40,025 nt of DNA from positions 1-40,025 of the forward strand of contig CBDUOH010000010.1 of assembly GCA_965368815.1 (NCBI GenBank), in the 5' to 3' direction. The notes beneath the pieces are model-generated. The model ran no database searches, had not been told where the DNA came from, and saw only the letters and a program-made list of their open reading frames with translations. Shown here one piece after another: positions 6,904 to 15,369 of this stretch (positions are counted from its first letter, which is position 1; every line of letters starts with the position of its first letter). A program made the translations under genes and the position numbers. Source of the DNA: UBA5794 sp965368815. Lineage in GTDB: Bacteria > Actinomycetota > Acidimicrobiia > Spongiisociales > UBA5794.

Positions 6904-8556
6904 TTACTTTTCGCCGAGGTTCGCCCGTCGGAACGTACGGGACATCACGGCAGGAGAGATTCGGGCATCGAGGAGATAGGGTCCCGTTCCGTTGAGGAAG
7001 TCGCCTACGAACGAGCGGACCTGATCCATGTTGGTCGCCGTCGTGGATGTACAACCAAGCGCCCGGGCGACACCAGCGACATCGAGACCCTTGGCGACGC
7101 TCAGTTCAGCGTTGAGATCCTTCATCTGCATCTTGTACAGCTCGGCGCCGAGTGCCTCGTTGTTCATGATCACGATCAGGACACGTGCATTGTGTCGTGC
7201 GGCGGTCTCGAGAGCATGGACGTTCTGCATCAGACTTCCGTCGCCCTCGAAGATCACGAGCGGTTTCTCGGGTGTTGCGAGCGCTGCGCCAATGCCAACC
7301 GGAACGCCATACCCGATCGCACCGACCATGGTCGACGCAAGCATCGGCTGGCGGCGGCGCGTCATGTGCAGCGCCGTGAACGACCAGAAATGACCGGACA
7401 GTCCGGTGGCGAAACCACAGTCGGCAGGAAGGAGCGCGTCAACCTCGGCACACACACGCCTCGGGTCGAGCTCATCGGCTCCCGTCTCGATTTCGACAGG
7501 ATCGATCTCGACATTGGCAAGTCTGCTCGCCATCTCCGGCGTGCGAAGCCGTGACCCTTCGACACCGCCAATGCTTGCCAACGATGAACGGATCGCTGTG
7601 GCGACGGCAAGCGCGTCTCCCTGGATGTAGCACTCGGCATCCTGTCCGTTCTTCATCGGGCGTGGCGACAGCACATCCACCTGGACGAACTCTGCCACCG
7701 GGAACAAGTAGCCCTTGGCCATCGTGTAGCTGTTGAGGCTCGCTCCGAAGGCAACAACGCAGTCTGCCTGTGCGAAAACCTCCATGACCGGATCGGACGA
7801 GTACAACCCTGCAATACCTGCGTTGAACGGGTCGCCGTCGAAGAGACCCTTCGACTCAAGGGTGCTTGCCAGGAGAGCGCCGACATCGTCTGCGAGGGCA
7901 ATCAGCTCCTCGCGAGCCCCTGAATGCATCACACCGATACCACCGATGATGACAGGATTGGAGGCGTTCTTCAGCATCTCGACGGCGGTGGCGACGACGG
8001 ATGGATCGGGCTGAATTCGCTGCGGGGTGCGCCATGCCGGCGTGGGACGGTCGAAGATGTCCCACGGGTAGTCGAGCACCTGGATCTCCTCGGGAGCGTC
8101 GAGCACGACCGGTCGACCGTCGTAGCGCGCCAGGTCCACCACCTCGCGAACGCGTTCAACGGCGTTGTCCGGGTTGAGCAGCGGGCGGTACGAGACACCG
8201 GCCAAACGGGCGATCCCTTGATGGTCCATCCGCTGGCGGTCATTGAGGTCATCCATCGTTCGGAGACCCGTGAGCACGACCACCTGCGATCGCGTGCGAG
8301 AAGCCGACACCAGCGGCACGAATGTGTGGGCGAATGCAGGCCCCGTGGTCACAGCGCATAGGACGGGCTTGCCGGTTGCACGGCTGTAGCCGTCCGCCAT
8401 TGCCATCGCGGCACCTTCGTGGCGACAGTCAACAACCTTCACACCCAGCGCGTCCATGGCCGACACGACGTGCATCGTTGCTTCACCGAGCAGCGAGAAG
8501 ACGGTATCGATACCTTCGTCCACAAGGGTCTTGGCAATGGCTTGGGCAACGTTCAT
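6904..8556 (-). CDS. Thiamine-diphosphate-dependent 2-oxoacid decarboxylase/acetolactate-synthase-family enzyme
   Basis: 550 aa with the three-domain layout of the family. The cofactor-activating Glu47 lies in R-H-E-G-A-A-M-A-M-A-D-G-Y. A central domain with I-I-G-G-I-G follows. The C-terminal E-G-D-G-S...M-N-N motif binds Mg and diphosphate around residues 435-465. The family includes acetolactate synthase, benzoylformate decarboxylase, oxalyl-CoA decarboxylase and 2-hydroxyacyl-CoA lyase; the sequence alone does not tell which. It overlaps the upstream CoxG gene by ATGA and has AGGAAAG before its start. A relict copy lies at 5404-5713. Its recurrent convergent pairing with an FMN 2-hydroxyacid oxidase suggests the two act in sequence (hydroxyacid to oxoacid to aldehyde or carboligation product). 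Confidence 0.88.
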   Translation of the reverse strand: MNVAQAIAKTLVDEGIDTVFSLLGEATMHVVSAMDALGVKVVDCRHEGAAMAMADGYSRATGKPVLCAVTTGPAFAHTFVPLVSASRTRSQVVVLTGLRTMDDLNDRQRMDHQGIARLAGVSYRPLLNPDNAVERVREVVDLARYDGRPVVLDAPEEIQVLDYPWDIFDRPTPAWRTPQRIQPDPSVVATAVEMLKNASNPVIIGGIGVMHSGAREELIALADDVGALLASTLESKGLFDGDPFNAGIAGLYSSDPVMEVFAQADCVVAFGASLNSYTMAKGYLFPVAEFVQVDVLSPRPMKNGQDAECYIQGDALAVATAIRSSLASIGGVEGSRLRTPEMASRLANVEIDPVEIETGADELDPRRVCAEVDALLPADCGFATGLSGHFWSFTALHMTRRRQPMLASTMVGAIGYGVPVGIGAALATPEKPLVIFEGDGSLMQNVHALETAARHNARVLIVIMNNEALGAELYKMQMKDLNAELSVAKGLDVAGVARALGCTSTTATNMDQVRSFVGDFLNGTGPYLLDARISPAVMSRTFRRANLGEK

Positions 8557-9155
8557 GTTTCTTTCCTATCGGTCTCGGCACGGTCGGTGCGTTTGAACAG
8601 ACGACGGATTGCATCCCACAGGGTTCGGAACAACAGGCCCACGACACCGAGCCTCTTCGGCGCCGCTGCCTCTTCATGGGGAACGGACTCGTCCGATTGC
8701 GAGCCACCAAGTTGGCTCAGATTCTCCGAGAAATCCATGAGCAGTCTCTTCGCGACGGCCTGTCCCCCCGCGGTGGCGAAACCGGCCAATGCCCCACTCA
8801 CGGCGATCTCCGAGGTGATCTTGAATCGGGTCGTGTCCGGTGTCTCTTCTTCGACGTTGAACGACGTCTTGATCGCCGCACGCGTCCGACCTTTTCCATC
8901 GCTGCCTTGGCCTGTCAGCTCGCCGGAGTGGGCGTCATGATCAAACGTCGGGACGATACGCCCTTCGAACTGCGTCTCGGAAGGTCCGAGGCTCAGGGTG
9001 AGCGCACCGCGGATCGTTCCGTCCGGCTCGATGCTGATGACCTTCGCTCCTGGGACACACGAGACAACGACCTCTGGATCCGTGAGGAGCTCCCACGCCC
9101 GATCACGATCCATGGCCAGGACCATCTCGTCATCAAATCGGATCGAAGGTCGCAT
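8553..9155 (-). CDS. CoxG-like SRPBCC (START-type) protein
   Basis: 200 aa. The N-terminal about 150 residues show the CoxG/SRPBCC pattern: an R-A-W-E-L-L-T-D-P-E-V-V-V-S-C-V-P-G-A-K helix, strands with G-A-L-T-L-S-L-G-P, then a long C-terminal helix (G-Q-A-V-A-K-R-L-L-M-D-F). The tail from about 165 is charged and low complexity and ends in a basic segment. CoxG proteins bind hydrophobic ligands or anchor CO-dehydrogenase-like enzymes at the membrane, but no molybdenum hydroxylase genes are present here. Its place between an MmgE/PrpD gene (2-bp gap) and the ThDP enzyme (4-bp overlap) implies a role in that operon, perhaps ligand binding (inference). Confidence 0.8.
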   Translation of the reverse strand: MRPSIRFDDEMVLAMDRDRAWELLTDPEVVVSCVPGAKVISIEPDGTIRGALTLSLGPSETQFEGRIVPTFDHDAHSGELTGQGSDGKGRTRAAIKTSFNVEEETPDTTRFKITSEIAVSGALAGFATAGGQAVAKRLLMDFSENLSQLGGSQSDESVPHEEAAAPKRLGVVGLLFRTLWDAIRRLFKRTDRAETDRKET

Positions 9156-9157
9156 TC

Positions 9158-10570
9158 CTACCCGTCCGATGCTTCGGAGAAGGCGGGGAGAACATCACCC
9201 TTGAGGAGATCCACAAGATCAAGGACGTCGGCATCCGCGCCCCCGGAAAGAACGAGGTCTTGGATTGCGTCAATCCGTTCCGGGGCAACGATCCCACCGA
9301 GGAGTCCCCTGTATTTGGTGATGACGTCGTCATTGATGAATGGGCGATCCTGTGGAGGCTGCCCGACGAGACGCTCCACACCACCATCCGCGCGATGCAC
9401 ACTCAAGTAGGTCACGAACCGGCGATCACGGCCAAGAGCGTCGATTTCGTCCGAATGGACAACCTCGACTTTGTCCATGAAGTCCCAGACCTCGCGACGA
9501 CTGAGTGATTCGGGGGAGAACTGTTCGACATACACCCCGCCATCGATGAGGGCGATTGCCGCCGCATAGTGCAGGTTCATCTGCGAGCCGAGAGACGACC
9601 CCGGTGGCTCCATCTTCCACGACGTCCGCTTGTAGACGCTCTCGCTGACCTCGATGACGATTCGGTCAATAGAGTCCAGTTCAAATCCCGGGGTACCGCG
9701 ATAGGCCAGAAGCGCATCCACGGACGAATGCAGCATGATCAAGCAGGCGTGACGTTTGATACCGATGTCGAGCATCGGCCACACTGAACCGAGATCCCGC
9801 ACAAGGCTTTCAAGATCATCCACGTCCTCGGATGCGAGCATGGTTGAAGCCAAACCGCCGTATTCATGTTCGATGACCTGTTCGATGCCCACGAACCCTT
9901 CCGAGGCGAGGGCTGCTCCGTGAAGCCCGGCCTGTGCAGCCATTCCATGGTGCATTCGTTTCACCATCGACTTGTACTGGGCCGCCATGAGCGCACCGGC
10001 CCTGGTACCCGCATTGCCGAGCGCACTCTCGAATCCCTCGGCATCGAGGTCATACACCTTTCCTGCAGCAGCGGCTGCACCGAAGGGACCGAAGACCGCA
10101 CCGCTGTGCCACCCGCGTGTCGTCACCTTGGCACCGCCGAGGGCGATTCCGACCCGGGGACCGACTTCATAACCAAGCGCAATTGCGTTGAGGAAGTCGT
10201 GGAATCCCATCCCGCCGCCGGTCTCTGCCGCGGCCACCGCTGCGGGAACGACCACGGACGATGAATGCAGTGCGCCGTGTGGATGGAAGTCGTCGAGCTC
10301 GAACCCTTGCACGAACGTACCGTTGAGCAGTGCTGCTCCCATTGGTGTCATCGTTCGGTTCCAACCCCACAGTGTCGCCGCTCCAGCCCCGTCGACCTTG
10401 AGCGTGCCCTCGACCGCCTTGACGGACCAGGGCAGCTTCGCTGCGACCAGACCGCAGGCGATCCCATCGAGAAGGAGATAACGGGTTCGCTCGACGATCT
10501 CGTCAGGGAGGTCATCAAACGATGTGTCCGCCAGGAACCTGCACAACTGTGGGGTAAGGGCTTCGGTCAT
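9158..10570 (-). CDS. MmgE/PrpD-family protein (2-methylcitrate dehydratase-like)
   Basis: 470 aa, typical family length. The N-terminal helical domain carries L-L-D-G-I-A-C-G, an E-L-D-D-F-H-P-H-G-A-L-H-S motif and a long helix with A-L-G-Y-E-V-G-P-R. The C-terminal domain has K-R-H-A-C. The family covers 2-methylcitrate dehydratase, cis-aconitate decarboxylase and iminodisuccinate epimerase: small polycarboxylate enzymes that act by proton abstraction. The start ATG overlaps the dehydrogenase stop by 4 bp. Family is clear, reaction unknown; a polycarboxylate substrate would suit the TcuA-like flavoprotein two genes upstream. Confidence 0.87.
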   Translation of the reverse strand: MTEALTPQLCRFLADTSFDDLPDEIVERTRYLLLDGIACGLVAAKLPWSVKAVEGTLKVDGAGAATLWGWNRTMTPMGAALLNGTFVQGFELDDFHPHGALHSSSVVVPAAVAAAETGGGMGFHDFLNAIALGYEVGPRVGIALGGAKVTTRGWHSGAVFGPFGAAAAAGKVYDLDAEGFESALGNAGTRAGALMAAQYKSMVKRMHHGMAAQAGLHGAALASEGFVGIEQVIEHEYGGLASTMLASEDVDDLESLVRDLGSVWPMLDIGIKRHACLIMLHSSVDALLAYRGTPGFELDSIDRIVIEVSESVYKRTSWKMEPPGSSLGSQMNLHYAAAIALIDGGVYVEQFSPESLSRREVWDFMDKVEVVHSDEIDALGRDRRFVTYLSVHRADGGVERLVGQPPQDRPFINDDVITKYRGLLGGIVAPERIDAIQDLVLSGGADADVLDLVDLLKGDVLPAFSEASDG

Positions 10571-11469
10571 TCCTCTGGCTCCGTTTCCTGTAGCTCGCGG
10601 AGACCCTGGAGGACGGATTCCCAGTCCGGGTCCTCACCTTTGGGGAATCGATCCTGGAAACCGCGTTCCACGTCCCACGACATCCGTTGGTATCCGGCTT
10701 GCGCCATGATCGGGTCGACACCGGTTTCCGCAATCGAATCGGCGACCTGAAGCAGCTCATCGGCTCGTCGCTTGCCGTGGACCGCGTGCCGTTCGACGAG
10801 GTGTGTGATCAGACCGCTGAAGGTGTACTTCCCGAACGTGTGCTCAAGGGATGACAGCACTTGCTCGTGTGTTCCCGTCGCATAACTTGCCATCATTGAT
10901 TCGAGGGCGAGCGCTTCGAGACCCTTCACGAACAGGCTCCGAAACATCTTGATCCGTGCGGCGTCGCCGACATCACCTGAAACGACCGTGGCATCAACCG
11001 GAACGCTCGCGAATCGTTCCATGATCGCAGCTCCATCCGGGCCAGCGACCAGAAGAGGGATACGTGCGATGTCCCTCCTGATGTTCCCCATGACGGCCAC
11101 ATCCAGGTAGCGAAGACCTCGCTCCGAGAAGCTGTCGGCGATGCCGATCTTGACACCGGCCGCAACCGAGTTGATGTCGAGATACGTATGGCTCTGATCG
11201 AGGTGTTCTTCGATGGACGCGGCAGCGATCGCCGCCTGGCTGCACACAACTGCCGATATGACCGTGTCGACGCGTCCGGCAAGATCACCGGGGCTGTTGA
11301 CGAGTTCGACATCCAGGTCGGCCGCCCGATCGCGGATCAACTCAGACGATTCCCACGCAATGTCGTAGGCAACCATCCCGGAGAACCCGGCGTCGGTGAG
11401 ACCACCGGCGATCGAGGAACCGGCCTCACCGAATCCGAGAAATCCGACCTTGGTCACAATCCCACTCAC
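10567..11469 (-). CDS. NAD(P)-dependent dehydrogenase, 6PGDH/3-hydroxyisobutyrate type with DUF1932 C-domain
   Basis: 300 aa. The N-terminal Rossmann loop is G-F-L-G-F-G-E-A-G (residues 9-17). A D-I-N-S-V segment replaces the more usual D-x-S-T. The catalytic-type Lys lies in R-I-K-M-F-R-S-L-F-V-K-G-L-E-A-L, characteristic of DUF1932 proteins. Relatives oxidise 3-hydroxy acids or sugar acids such as threonate. The frame begins at GTG 11469; GTG 11457 is an alternative, and neither has a strong Shine-Dalgarno. It lies 34 bp after the flavoprotein and is coupled to the MmgE/PrpD gene. The substrate is probably a 2- or 3-hydroxy carboxylate of the same pathway. Confidence 0.85.
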   Translation of the reverse strand: MSGIVTKVGFLGFGEAGSSIAGGLTDAGFSGMVAYDIAWESSELIRDRAADLDVELVNSPGDLAGRVDTVISAVVCSQAAIAAASIEEHLDQSHTYLDINSVAAGVKIGIADSFSERGLRYLDVAVMGNIRRDIARIPLLVAGPDGAAIMERFASVPVDATVVSGDVGDAARIKMFRSLFVKGLEALALESMMASYATGTHEQVLSSLEHTFGKYTFSGLITHLVERHAVHGKRRADELLQVADSIAETGVDPIMAQAGYQRMSWDVERGFQDRFPKGEDPDWESVLQGLRELQETEPEE

Positions 11470-11503
11470 TTCCGACTATTGCCGGCGCCACCCGGGCACC
11501 GGG

Positions 11504-12958
11504 TCAACTGATTCCGGCCGCAGCCGCACCTGCCCGTCCACCGAACACGACGTTGCGCGTCATGCCGCTGCATGAGGGATAGTTGTGATAGAACAAGCCA
11601 ACGATATCGCCGTTGGCGAACAGGCCCTCAAGCGGGTCTCCGTTCGTGTTCAGTACCTGTGACGAACGGTTCACCTTGAGACCACCGAAACTGAATGTGA
11701 TGCCGCACGTGACCCCATACGCCATGAACGGCGCCTCGGTCAAGGGTCGGGCCCAGTTCGTCTTCCGGGGCGACAGACCCTGCGTACCGCGACCGTCCTC
11801 GACCGTCGGATCGTATGGGACCGATGTGTCGATCGAAGCGTTGAATTCGTCAACGGTGGCCTGGAGGGCGTCGGGATCCAGCCCGATCTTGACAGCCAAC
11901 TCCCTGATCGTGTCGGCTTCGACAACGGGCGCGGTTGCGTATGCCGAGGGGAAGCGTTCTTTGCTCTGCTGATCGTAGATCTGGTAGGCCACACCACCTT
12001 CCTGTCGCAAGACCGCCCATCCGGTCTTGGCGTACGTGTAGGTCCGGTGACGTTCGCCCTCGTCGAAGAACCGCTTTGCGTTCTTGTCGACGCTGATGCC
12101 GAACGGATATCCGTAACGGTTGACGTGGTTGTCCATCTCCATCGCAGGGGCGTCCATGTCCACTGGACTTGCGTGAGCTCCCTGCCACTGACCGGACGTG
12201 GCTGCACCGAGGTTGACGGCCATCTCCGTGACCTCACCGGTGTTGTGCCGGCTCCCTCGCACCTTCATGAGGTCGCCGTTGACCTGCAAATAGCGACCGC
12301 GACGTTCCGGGCTGGCTTGGAATCCTCCGCTTGCAAGGATGATGGAGGTCGCCTGGATCTCGTAGCGGCCGTCCGGCCCGTCGACCACAGCTCCGTGGAC
12401 CCGACGGTGATCGCCGAGCAGACCTGCGACACGGGAGTCGGTCCGGAGTTCGACACCGAGCTCGTTGCCGATCGAGATCCACTTCTCCACAAGCGCGAGA
12501 CCGCCCCCATCGGGAGCAAGTACCGTTCCGGGGTTGTAGTGCGCGACTCCGTCCTTCTCGACACGACCGTGGAAGAAGTCCCAGCGGTGACCCAGCTCTG
12601 TCATCCACCCGATCGCATCACGCGAATCATTCGCAAGGATTCCTGCAAGCTCCGGATCGATCCTGTTCTCGGTGACCTGTCGAAGATCGGAGAGGAACTC
12701 TTCCGACGGGTACGGACGAATCTGTGTGTTGGGGTGTTCCTGGCGTTTCGCGTCGGTGAGCAGACTCATGATGTCGTCTGTACCGGCGTGGGCGAAGCGG
12801 AATCCCATCAACGAGAATCGGCAGTTGCCACCCACCTGGTCCCGTGGCGCCTTTTCGAGCACCACAACGCGTTCGGCACCCGCGTGACGTGCGGCAATTG
12901 CGGCTGCGTAACCGGCGCTTGCCCCTCCGACAACCAATACATCTACTTGTTCTGCCAC
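11504..12958 (-). CDS. FAD-dependent oxidoreductase, fumarate reductase/tricarballylate dehydrogenase (TcuA)-like
   Basis: 484 aa. The N-terminal FAD dinucleotide fold is V-V-G-G-A-S-A-G-Y-A-A-A, followed by E-K-A-P and G-G-N-C-R-F. The C-terminal cap ends in F-Y-H-N-Y-P-S-C-S-G-M and F-G-G-R-A-G, as in the TcuA/flavocytochrome-c fumarate reductase group. Members interconvert C-C and C=C bonds next to carboxylates. The open frame reaches 12997, but GTG 12958 is preferred because GGAG lies 7 nt upstream and the fold begins at once. First gene of the minus-strand operon, divergent from GntR. No acyl-CoA dehydrogenase is visible in the window, so this enzyme could supply an alpha,beta-desaturation (speculative). 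Confidence 0.8.
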   Translation of the reverse strand: MAEQVDVLVVGGASAGYAAAIAARHAGAERVVVLEKAPRDQVGGNCRFSLMGFRFAHAGTDDIMSLLTDAKRQEHPNTQIRPYPSEEFLSDLRQVTENRIDPELAGILANDSRDAIGWMTELGHRWDFFHGRVEKDGVAHYNPGTVLAPDGGGLALVEKWISIGNELGVELRTDSRVAGLLGDHRRVHGAVVDGPDGRYEIQATSIILASGGFQASPERRGRYLQVNGDLMKVRGSRHNTGEVTEMAVNLGAATSGQWQGAHASPVDMDAPAMEMDNHVNRYGYPFGISVDKNAKRFFDEGERHRTYTYAKTGWAVLRQEGGVAYQIYDQQSKERFPSAYATAPVVEADTIRELAVKIGLDPDALQATVDEFNASIDTSVPYDPTVEDGRGTQGLSPRKTNWARPLTEAPFMAYGVTCGITFSFGGLKVNRSSQVLNTNGDPLEGLFANGDIVGLFYHNYPSCSGMTRNVVFGGRAGAAAAGIS

Positions 12959-13050
12959 GTTGGGTCTCCAGATCCTCTCATCGACAACACGTAGCACCGG
13001 AGTCGTTTCGGAACAGCGATTGCCACCTCAACGCCTGTCTGGCACGTCCT

Positions 13051-13080
13051 GCCACTCTATCATATCTAATATAGACTTCA
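13051..13080. promoter_or_regulatory. AT-rich promoter/operator region before the flavoprotein operon
   Basis: This is an AT-rich island in the 12959-13231 divergent spacer. Read on the minus strand, 13066-13051 gives GATATGATAGAGTGGC. Read on the plus strand, 13065-13080 gives TCTAATATAGACTTCA. Both contain ATAGA-N-T. The 10-mer AATATAGACT (13068-13077) recurs exactly at 22826-22835, within the ABC-importer promoter. Minus-strand TATATT or TAGAGT could serve as -10 for the flavoprotein operon. No convincing -35 was found. Confidence 0.45.
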
Positions 13081-13167
13081 TCCATCACCCGGCCGATAAC
13101 GTGTGTCAACAGCAATCGGAGCACAGTCCGAGGCCCATTCCATGGCAGTGAGCAGCCTGATCGAAGA

Positions 13168-13183
13168 TATACTCTATGGTACA
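13168..13183. promoter_or_regulatory. Candidate GntR operator upstream of the GntR gene
   Basis: TATACTCTATGGTACA agrees at 14 of 16 positions with 1167-1182, upstream of the thiolase operon. It ends 48 bp before the GntR start, where an autoregulatory site would be expected. TATACT may double as -10 for the regulator. Which protein binds is an inference. Confidence 0.5.
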
Positions 13184-13231
13184 TTTTTGAGAGCTCGCTC
13201 TCTGCTATCAGACAACAGAAAGTGAACGACG

Positions 13232-13882
13232 ATGGCCAATTCGGCGCCTCCGGAGCAACCACTGAGCAAGACTGCCTATGTCCTGCAGCGGCTTCGCAGC
13301 GAGATGGCCAGTGGCGAGATGCCCCCTGGGCAGCAACTGCGACAGGCTGAGATCGCCGAGCGCTACGGTGTGAGTCCAACGCCCGTACGCGAAGCCCTGA
13401 GACTGCTTGAAGCCGATGGTGCGATCCAGTACACGCCACACCGCGGAGCGACCGTCACAGAACTGTCGGCACAAGAACTCAACGACCTGTACCTCATCCG
13501 ATCCTCAATTGAGACACAGCTTGCCCGCCTCGCGGGAGAACGGGCGACACCCGAGCAGGTGGCTGAGATCCGCAAGTTGCACGAAGACCTCGCGGGCGCG
13601 GTCGGCGAGGAATCGGCAGAGAATCTATCCGCCATGAACCGGGAGTTCCACCTCGCGTTCCTCCGCATCGGGTCGCCGCTCGTAACCCAGCAGGTCGTGA
13701 CCCCTCTGTGGCACGGCCTCTTCCCACCAAGCCTCTCCCAATGGCGATCCGACGAACGCAACCAGCTGTTCGTCGCTGAGCACGAGACCCTTGTTGTCGC
13801 GCTTGAGTCGGGTGACGCAGACGCCGTCCGAGATGCGATGCAGCACCATCTCGAAAGCGCCATGAGGATGCGCTCGGTGTAG
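13232..13882 (+). CDS. GntR-family transcriptional regulator, FadR/FCD subfamily
   Basis: 216 aa. The N-terminal winged HTH (about residues 12-75) carries P-P-G-Q-Q-L-R-Q-A-E-I-A-E-R-Y-G-V-S-P-T-P-V-R-E-A-L and then R-G-A. The C-terminal FCD helical bundle has L-Y-L-I-R-S-S-I-E, an F-H-L-A-F helix and the metal-binding His pattern E-H-E...H-H-L-E-S. FCD regulators bind carboxylic acids, usually an intermediate of the controlled pathway, and mostly repress. It is divergent from the five-gene flavoprotein operon and upstream of the sulfatase. The shared motif at 1167, 13051-13080, 13168, 22823 and 24729 suggests it controls several operons of this locus (inference). Confidence 0.9.
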   Translation: MANSAPPEQPLSKTAYVLQRLRSEMASGEMPPGQQLRQAEIAERYGVSPTPVREALRLLEADGAIQYTPHRGATVTELSAQELNDLYLIRSSIETQLARLAGERATPEQVAEIRKLHEDLAGAVGEESAENLSAMNREFHLAFLRIGSPLVTQQVVTPLWHGLFPPSLSQWRSDERNQLFVAEHETLVVALESGDADAVRDAMQHHLESAMRMRSV

Positions 13883-13923
13883 CGGTTGCCAGCACAAAAC
13901 GCCTCCGGGACCGCGACGTCATC

Positions 13924-15369
13924 ATGCAGGAGCAACGGCCCCGGAGTGGGTCGATTTCGACGGGATCCGCATTGAAACAGCAATCCAATGTCTTGTTCAT
14001 TTCGATCGATGACCTGCGACCACAGCTCGGCTGCTACGGACAGGCGATGATGATCACCCCGAACCTCGACGCTCTGGCCGCGTCAGGAACGCGCTTCGAT
14101 CGGGCCTACTGCAACCTGCCCGTATGCGGACCGTCGCGAGCAGCCGTCATGACAGGCCTGCGACCCAGCCCGACTCGTTTCACCAAGCGCACCTGCTACG
14201 CCGAGGTGGATGCCCCGGACGCTGTCCCGATGAACACACACTTCAAGGAGCACGGCTACTTCGTCACCTCCAACGGAAAGATCTTCGATCGAATGGATGA
14301 TCATGCCGCCGGGTGGTCGGAACCGCCGTGGAAGGCCAACGAGGACGACGTGCGGTTCTTCGACTGCTACGCCCTCCCTGAGAGTCTCGAGATCGAACGG
14401 GCCCAGCAGGCGAAACCACCACCGTCGCGAGGTAAGTACCGAGGACCCGCCTTCGAAGCGGCTGATGTCCCGGACAATGGGTACTCGGACGGCAAGACGG
14501 CCGAGCGGGCAATATCAGATCTCCGCCGGATGGCGGATCTCGATCGACCGTTCTTCATGGCGGTCGGTTTCCCTCGGCCGCATCTGCCATTCATCGCACC
14601 GAAACGATATTGGGACCTGTACGACTTCGACGACATCGAGCTCCCCGACAACTATGAACTCCCGGAAGGTGCCCCCGAGGCTGCCGACCGGGATTGGCAT
14701 GAGCTTCGTCTGTACGCAGACATACCTCCAGAGGGACCGGTCCCCGATGAGCTTGCTCGCAGGCTCATCCACGGCTACTACGCCTGCGTGAGTTACGTCG
14801 ATGCGATGGTGGGAGCCATCCTCGGCGAGCTCGATGCGCTGGGGCTCACCGACGACACCATCGTTGTGGTGTGGGGTGACCACGGCTACAACCTCGGGGA
14901 CCACGGGATGTGGTGCAAGCACACCACGTTCGAGACCAATATGCGAGTCCCGCTCATCGTCCGGGCGCCCGGCATGCCCGGTGGCAGGGCGCCACGCGAC
15001 CTGGTGGCACTCAACGATGTTTACCCGACACTGTGCGTTCTCACAGGGCTCCCGATACCCGACCACATCGAGGGACACAGCTTCGTGGATCTCCTCGAGG
15101 GTGTCGCATCAGCCGACGCGCGGGAACTCGCGATCGGCAGGATGTATCAGGCCGAGACCATTCGAACCGATTGGGAACGATATACAGCGTTCTACGATCC
15201 CGACACCGGCAACTGGCGCGGCCACATGCTCTTCGACCATCACTTGGATCCGGACGAAACTGTCAACATCGCGGAATTGTCGCGGAATGCTGCCCTCGTG
15301 GAACGATTGGGTGCCCGGCTGCTGTCGGAACTCGATCTCGATCATCCACTCAGGAACGGATCCCGCTAG
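13924..15369 (+). CDS. Sulfatase, iduronate-2-sulfatase-like, Cys-type
   Basis: 481 aa. D-D in S-I-D-D-L-R binds metal. Cys68 in C-G-P-S-R is the formylglycine precursor. Later D-H-G-Y-N-L-G-D-H-G-M-W completes the metal site. The order of conserved blocks (L-R-P-x-L-G-C-Y-G, F-P-R-P-H-L-P-F, Y-x-A-C-V-S-Y-V-D) follows the iduronate-2-sulfatase group. There is no signal peptide or lipobox, which suggests a cytoplasmic enzyme acting on an imported sulfated compound. A TTG near 13972 is another possible start. Formylglycine activation needs a separate enzyme not seen here. Its stop shares the palindrome CTAG (15366-15369) with the convergent CoA-transferase. Confidence 0.87.
   Translation: MQEQRPRSGSISTGSALKQQSNVLFISIDDLRPQLGCYGQAMMITPNLDALAASGTRFDRAYCNLPVCGPSRAAVMTGLRPSPTRFTKRTCYAEVDAPDAVPMNTHFKEHGYFVTSNGKIFDRMDDHAAGWSEPPWKANEDDVRFFDCYALPESLEIERAQQAKPPPSRGKYRGPAFEAADVPDNGYSDGKTAERAISDLRRMADLDRPFFMAVGFPRPHLPFIAPKRYWDLYDFDDIELPDNYELPEGAPEAADRDWHELRLYADIPPEGPVPDELARRLIHGYYACVSYVDAMVGAILGELDALGLTDDTIVVVWGDHGYNLGDHGMWCKHTTFETNMRVPLIVRAPGMPGGRAPRDLVALNDVYPTLCVLTGLPIPDHIEGHSFVDLLEGVASADARELAIGRMYQAETIRTDWERYTAFYDPDTGNWRGHMLFDHHLDPDETVNIAELSRNAALVERLGARLLSELDLDHPLRNGSR

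Noticed and set aside
8322..9410. Plus-strand frame of 362 codons
   Set aside because: It is antisense to the ThDP, CoxG and MmgE/PrpD genes, all of which show strong family motifs. This frame shows none.
12047..12994. Plus-strand frame of 315 codons
   Set aside because: Antisense to the TcuA-like flavoprotein; no motif or start signal.
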